Shown: in pieces, positions 60,701 through 64,000 of the stretch
Layout: the number at the start of each line of letters is the position of its first letter
Position numbering within the stretch: the first letter of the stretch is position 1
Source of the DNA: Zygaena filipendulae
Taxonomy: Eukaryota; Arthropoda; Insecta; Lepidoptera; Zygaenidae
Direction: 5' to 3'
DNA length: 64,000 bases
Assembly (NCBI GenBank): GCA_907165275.2
Contig: CAJRBF020000013.1
Location: 124,001-188,000, forward strand
Made by a program: the position numbers and the translations under genes
Notes under the pieces: generated by a model
Database searches by the model: none
Told to the model about the DNA's origin: nothing
Seen by the model: only the letters and a program-made list of their open reading frames with translations

Positions 60701-61673
60701 CGGCCCATGTAGATAAATGAATGTTCACTGGTCGTAACTTCTTTCTTGTTCTATCAGGTAGCCGATAAAATGTGTTTGTATTTATTAGAGAATAAGTAGC
60801 CCCAGAATCAATCTGCATTTTTACCACCACACCACACATATGTATGCTAGCTTCTACTGGTGGTACTCTGCTAAGTTCACCTTGTTTATCCATAGTATAA
60901 ATACCATTCACTGATTTGTCTAATCCCCTAGTTGTAGTCCTACGTTTCTGTGTACATATTTTTTCTAAATGCCCTTTTTTGTGACAAAAATTGCATACAG
61001 TGTTAATGTGATGACATATACCACTGTGTTTGTCACCACAACGATAACAAAAACGCGATTTAAACACTTTCGTATCATCTTTTACTGCTCCGATGTCCAT
61101 AGGTTCCACGGGGTTTTGACAAATCGCGGCTGGTATCTCATTGGTTGAGCGCATTAAAGTGACATCTTGATGAGCTGTCTCAGCTGAGTTCATTGCTTCC
61201 ACCACTTCTTGATATGTTATGAAATCTTTTTTGAGTAACTCGAACTTCAGCTTTTCATCCCTCATGCCACAGACCAGGCGGTCTCTTAGGTTACGTTCGA
61301 GATTGTCAAAATTGCAATATGCACCGATTTTTCTTAATTCAGTGATGTAATCACACGCTTTTTCTCCTTGTTGTTGATTACGACAATAGAACCTATAAGT
61401 CATTGTTATCTCATTTGCTTTAGGCTTGTAATGTTTTACAAGCAACTCAACAATAGTACCGAAAGACACTTCGTATGATTTTCTTGGAGTAATGAGTGCT
61501 AAAACTGTCTCAAACACTTGTCTACCGCAGATCGTGTAGAAATTCGCTAGTTTTGCTTCATCCGTGACAATGTTGTTCGCAATGAAACAATAGTTGAGTC
61601 TGTCGATGTAATGTTCAAAGTCTTCATCCCCGGGTATGTACTCGTGGAATTTTACTGATTTTCTGTCTGTCAT
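57756..61673 (-). CDS. gag-pol: Gag-Pol polyprotein of element D, intact
   Basis: 1305 residues in one frame. Gag opens MTDRKSVKFHEYIPGDEDFE with the capsid block TYRFYCRNQQQGEKACDYI. The zinc fingers (CYRCGDKHSGICHH and CNFCHKKGHLEKIC) are the mag-type pair. Then come aspartic protease (MQIDSGATYSLINT), reverse transcriptase (TPVVPIVKKDGSIRLCGDYR and VAVLLDDIIVTG), RNase H (LTCDSSEFGVGVVLAH), integrase finger (HQTHNGVVHTKALARSYVWW, CNRCLENQR) and core (IHIDFAGPFQNKYF, LVSDNGTSF, NGQAERMVQ). All catalytic residues seen are present. The LTR-leader distance is short. Same strand as the BTB gene. Confidence 0.95.
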   Translation of the reverse strand: MTDRKSVKFHEYIPGDEDFEHYIDRLNYCFIANNIVTDEAKLANFYTICGRQVFETVLALITPRKSYEVSFGTIVELLVKHYKPKANEITMTYRFYCRNQQQGEKACDYITELRKIGAYCNFDNLERNLRDRLVCGMRDEKLKFELLKKDFITYQEVVEAMNSAETAHQDVTLMRSTNEIPAAICQNPVEPMDIGAVKDDTKVFKSRFCYRCGDKHSGICHHINTVCNFCHKKGHLEKICTQKRRTTTRGLDKSVNGIYTMDKQGELSRVPPVEASIHMCGVVVKMQIDSGATYSLINTNTFYRLPDRTRKKLRPVNIHLSTWADTPVKLLGQLDVDIMYKGEKSDLKVIVAKGGGPNLLGRDWFQPLNIKINNINTVINNEQCQDLLQKYEKLFLPGLGTYYGEPVSIQLSPNAVPKFLKARPVPYALRERIEKEIDNMVTDGVLKPIPYSKWATPVVPIVKKDGSIRLCGDYRSTVNQATESDTYPMPTASEIFALLAGGQYFTTLDLDRAYTQVTVDNDTAKLLTINTSKGLFSVHRLAFGVKASPGIFQRIMTALLANIPGVAVLLDDIIVTGCNYTEMHERLDTVLHRIAKAGLRLNKNKCKFAKNRVEFLGFVIDAEGIHPAPSKIHAITNTPRPGNIQELQAFLGLYNFYERFVYHKATVLEPLHRLLDKKVPWHWTKTEQLAFDKAKNMLTSEITLTHYDTKKKLILTCDSSEFGVGVVLAHVLQNGEEKPIAMGSRTLHPQERRYSQLDKEATAILFGIQKFHNYLMGREFTIITDHQPLVGIFNPTKKMPDLLSPRLTRICLALSAHSYNIMYKPGKKIANADGLSRWPLPLAEETVTPELPGEILLIAETPQDLPFGSEQISKETAKDRVLRQVTHYLMRGWPTQERDKDLHTYWLHRTELSLQDGCILLGTRVVVPPAMRATILNLLHQTHNGVVHTKALARSYVWWPHMDKNIEEMVGSCNRCLENQRMPVKTFHQWITPTRPWSRIHIDFAGPFQNKYFLIVVDSYSKWPEVQIVTSMTSTTVIKHLRHMFAQHGLCETLVSDNGTSFVSKEFEEFLKSNKIKHITTAPYHPATNGQAERMVQTLKNKLKKMTDIPWDLKLPRILLTLRATPCETTHKSPAELLMNRQLRTLLDNIHPDSEKHNKTENQIINNSNKKHRETNIGTKVMYRNYSEGAKWRPGKIVEKEGPSSYRVETEFGENIHRHIDQLVKMKEKVGEMGQENMDLTDMEIEVGDNDIDNTQSIEQEEIIEIPSADKWAEMLGIPTTSSTDEIGKIRRKTRVHTKSPYDKS

Positions 61674-61710
61674 GATTTGTATGTACGTTTACACTTATTA
61701 CACATGAATT

Positions 61711-61726
61711 CGTCCACTCGTCGCCA
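61711..61726 (-). promoter_or_regulatory. Primer-binding site of element D (tRNA-Ser-like)
   Basis: The minus strand reads TGGCGACGAG(TGGACG) one base after the LTR end. The first ten bases fit the 3' end of tRNA-Ser(GCU) with CCA, as known for mag elements. Confidence 0.65.
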
Positions 61727-61727
61727 C

Positions 61728-61910
61728 TATTATGTATTAAAACTGATTAAAACACATAACATGAATATAATGCTGTTTTATTGCAGTGACAGTTGTGCAC
61801 AGACTAAAAATAATCACGTTCCTACTTATGGGTTGCTTTTCTTATAAAAGTACACTAAGTAGGATATTAAATCAACTGGAATGGAACTGTATGGGAAGGC
61901 ATACATAACA
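61728..61910 (-). repeat. 5' LTR of element D
   Basis: 183 bp, same sequence as 57441-57623. Its first base on the element strand (61910) directly follows host bases GTAAG at 61915-61911. Confidence 0.93.
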
Positions 61911-61915
61911 CTTAC

Positions 61916-62089
61916 ATCCCGACTACTGGTGAGACCTTTGACCTGTAACATTTCAGCAGTGTGCAGAAACCCGGAGAGCTCTTGCTGACGGACGTGGACT
62001 TCACCGCGGTACATAAACTGGATGAGCTGGTGCAGCTCATGATATGTCACATCCTTGAGGAAGACAATAGGATGCTCGCATGGATTCAT
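61916..62089 (-). CDS. BTB/POZ host gene, exon 2 of the coding region
   Basis: 174 nt, 58 codons, phase 0 at both ends. It follows the acceptor ATACAG (62095-62090) and ends GAT before GTAAG. It encodes the second half of the BTB fold: CEHPIVFLKDVTYHELHQLI, QFMYRGEVHVRQQELSGFLH, then TAEMLQVKGLT. These are the family's most conserved blocks. Together with exon 1 it makes an almost complete BTB domain of the tramtrack/lola/bric-a-brac type, used for dimerisation in transcription factors. DNA-binding exons are not in the window; element D begins five bases into the next intron. Confidence 0.9.
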
Positions 62090-63527
62090 CTGTATTAGGC
62101 AAAGACGGATTTGTTTAATTCTACTAATTATGAAACTGCACGATTGTTCAAAGTATATGTGTATATGAAACATTGAAACCGTAAGTTTATAAATGATTGG
62201 CATTTCCGAGGTGATTATGTATTTGTGTGCATCCCGACACACTTGACGGTTGTAGGTTAAGTTAGGTTTGAACTGTCACCACAACGGAGTCAAATGGTTG
62301 TGCTGCTGGTACCAAGTTTTCATATGAAAGCATACATATAAAATGAAATTTGGATTTGGATGAAATTTGGCATGCACGTTGTCAGGGGTGCAGAAAAGGA
62401 CATACTAGGGTTCTCTTTTTCCTGGAATTCCCACGGGAACTCTATAATTACCGCGGGTGAAACCGCGGGGCACAGCTAGTCTATACTACAATAAAAAAGT
62501 AGAATCCGCGATTCTGTACATTGAATATTTTTACCTAAAATTGAGAGGGGTGATAAAAGAAGAGTGACCAAGCCCAAAAAAGTTTTAAATTTTTTTTCTG
62601 TCTGTCTGCTGTTTGTTCACAATAATTTCTGCATCTACTGAACCGATTGTAATGAGGTTTTCACAGGTAGATTAAGCTTAGCCTGGAGCTACAGATAGGC
62701 TTTGTTTCATTTAAATCAGATGTTGGGAAAAAAAGTTGTATGAAAACCTTTCAAGCGGGTGAAACCACAGGGCACAGCTAGTTTGTAATAAGGTAATTTG
62801 CACAAAGAATGCTTAGTAATATTTTGGGAACTTAAGAACCTCTATATTTAACCAATATAAGTATTATCAATCAGATAATTTTATGTTCTAACTACATTAG
62901 ACCGAGTAAAAAATTGTTAATGTGTTTAGTAAATGGTAAAAAATTAATCTGTGAACTAAAATTATTAAATATAAATTAAGTAGGAGGTAATTATACTTAA
63001 ATATATGCATAAAATGAAAGTTAACATTCTTAACGAGGAATAAATAACTTTAACCATTATGTATTTGGCCCATGTTTGAACTTGATGCATGTCTACTAAT
63101 GTTATTATTGTCTACTAATAATATACTAATAAATTATTATTGTGTCATATTCCTTCTCAATGTAAATATTTGGTAAACTGTAGATAAAATTACTTAGCAC
63201 AATACATGAAACAAAGTAAAAGTAAAATATGTAACTACATAAAATGATAAGAAAATTATGTTACAAAAAAGAAATCAATTAGGTTCATTTTCATTAGGTA
63301 CACTAGATAAGCATATAACTTTTTATGAAACATTTCATTTTAATTCCACAAAAGTTAAATGCTGAACAAACTAATGCCTTTATCAAAAGATTTATTACCA
63401 TTATTTCTTCATTTAAGAACAAATTATTCATTCGTGACATAATGAATTATGTTGTTTGCAAACAATCATGGCATACCTACCTAAGAGGAAAAAACCACAC
63501 AAAAAACAATGTAAATGAGTCATTAAC
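62090..63527 (-). other. BTB gene intron with RTE-type repeat tails
   Basis: 1438-bp intron between the two BTB exons (donor GTTAAT at 63527, acceptor ATACAG). It contains two short retroelement 3' ends (GGGTGAAACCGCGGGGCACA near 62455 and a variant near 62755), typical of Lepidoptera RTE-like repeats. No other gene seen. Confidence 0.7.
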
Positions 63528-63713
63528 CTTAAATAATTCTTTGAAATAGGGGCTGCAAACAGACAGGATCAGCTTGTGAGCGTGAACGTACTGACCCTCC
63601 ACCGCCAGCGTCACATCCACCAAGTCCTTCCCAGCCAGGAAGGTTTGGAAGGACTGCGCCAAATTCGAGTAGAAATCGTTCCATCGCAAAGAGAACTGTT
63701 CCGGCATAGCCAT
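63528..63713 (-). CDS. BTB/POZ host gene, first coding exon
   Basis: 62 codons from ATG 63713 ([20 protein letters not shown]); a second ATG two codons on (MPEQFSLRW) is equally good. It encodes the first half of the BTB fold: [45 protein letters not shown]. It ends AAG before GTTAAT. A splice acceptor (TTTACAG at 63726-63720) lies seven bases upstream of the ATG, so a 5' UTR exon exists to the right. The protein class is a BTB transcription regulator; the specific gene cannot be named from this domain alone. Confidence 0.9.
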
Positions 63714-64000
63714 ATCCGCCTGTAAACGACACGTGAAACTGTAAGAAACAAATAAATCAACGCCGACGCCCTATCTGCGACTAACTGTAAACGCCTGTAC
63801 GACTCCACTACACTTTCAGACTGCTAGTAGTGGCAAGTACGTATGTAGCAAACAGCGTCCATACAACGAAACGGCACAACACTCACTGAAAATTAAACAA
63901 CAGCCCGCTAATAATAGCACACGTATGCATATATTGGAAATCAATAACGAGCTCTCAATAGTTCCCTAATGGCACATGCTTGCAATTTATCCAAACTAAT
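63714..64000 (-). other. BTB gene 5' UTR, short intron and upstream sequence
   Basis: Seven bases of UTR (63714-63719) belong to the coding exon. A good donor (GTGAGTGTTG, minus strand, 63886 down) suggests a 167-bp intron and an upstream UTR exon ending at 63887. The promoter is not identifiable within the window. Confidence 0.45.

Larger units (their letters stand above)
57441..61910 (-). mobile_element. mag-like Ty3/gypsy retrotransposon, element D (complete)
   Basis: Two 183-bp LTRs look identical by eye, with a tRNA-Ser-like primer site beside the right one and a purine tract beside the left one. They flank one intact 1305-codon gag-pol frame on the minus strand. Identical LTRs and an open frame point to a young, possibly active copy. 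Flanks differ (family Z LINE on the left, BTB gene intron on the right) and show no target duplication. Confidence 0.93.

Noticed and set aside
61826..62242. 138-residue BTB protein read through the intron
   Set aside because: Residues before MNPCEHP are intron sequence; a clean acceptor at 62090 and phase-matching exon 1 at 63528-63713 show the true structure. The end reads into the LTR.
1..64000. CRISPR arrays, bacterial operons, rRNA genes
   Set aside because: None seen. The repeats present are LTRs, inverted repeats, microsatellites and LINE-derived sequence in a eukaryotic genome.

Overview
The window is nuclear DNA of an insect, almost certainly a moth or butterfly. Support: an AT-rich background with frequent GTAGGTA/CCTACC runs, a repeat typical of Lepidoptera near 6563, CsRn1/Kabuki-like and mag-like Ty3/gypsy elements, R1-clade LINEs, and a BTB host gene with introns. 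Nearly all of it is transposable element, nested several layers deep. The only host gene supported is a BTB/POZ-domain gene at the right edge (minus strand).

Left part (1-11.8 kb): the 5' part of a Ty3/gypsy element (G-patch pol start, gag, tRNA-His primer site, probable 2.7 kb LTR), then mostly non-coding DNA with hAT and Jockey-type remnants, then a truncated LINE. 11.8-19.9 kb: a nearly complete gypsy element ('A') with ~1 kb GC-rich LTRs, an intact 1334-codon gag-pol and an extra ORF. 19.9-42.0 kb: a CsRn1-like gypsy element ('B') whose reverse transcriptase gene is split by the main find of the window.

Main find (23230-40079, 16,850 bp): a Maverick/Polinton-class element (endogenous adintovirus-like). 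It has 138-bp terminal inverted repeats starting AG and ending CT, and a perfect 6-bp target duplication (GAGTGA) in element B. It carries a protein-primed family B DNA polymerase, retroviral-type integrase with chromodomain, FtsK/HerA-like packaging ATPase, adenovirus-type cysteine protease, double-jelly-roll major capsid, penton-like minor capsid, a parvovirus-type phospholipase A2 protein, a fibre-like repeat protein, a small basic repeat protein, several unknown proteins, one gene with three in-phase introns, and a BIR-RING inhibitor-of-apoptosis gene as cargo. Polymerase (two frameshifts, one stop) and ATPase (154-bp insertion) are broken; the other morphogenesis genes are open.

Right part: 42.4-57.4 kb holds three head-to-tail R1-clade LINE units. 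The two junctions between units carry GGATA repeats. The middle unit is a chimera of two families and has ORF1 fused in frame to reverse transcriptase without the endonuclease. The third unit is split by a minus-strand LINE with its own internal deletion. 57.4-61.9 kb is an intact mag-like gypsy element with identical LTRs, whose 5' LTR starts five bases inside the intron after BTB exon 2, so the LTR supplies base +6 of the splice donor.

Genes in the virus-like element fall into a late/structural block on the minus strand (ATPase to major capsid) and a replication block on the plus strand (spliced gene, polymerase). The IAP gene stands alone at the left end between two direct repeats. All family names come from motif recognition by eye; no database search was run.
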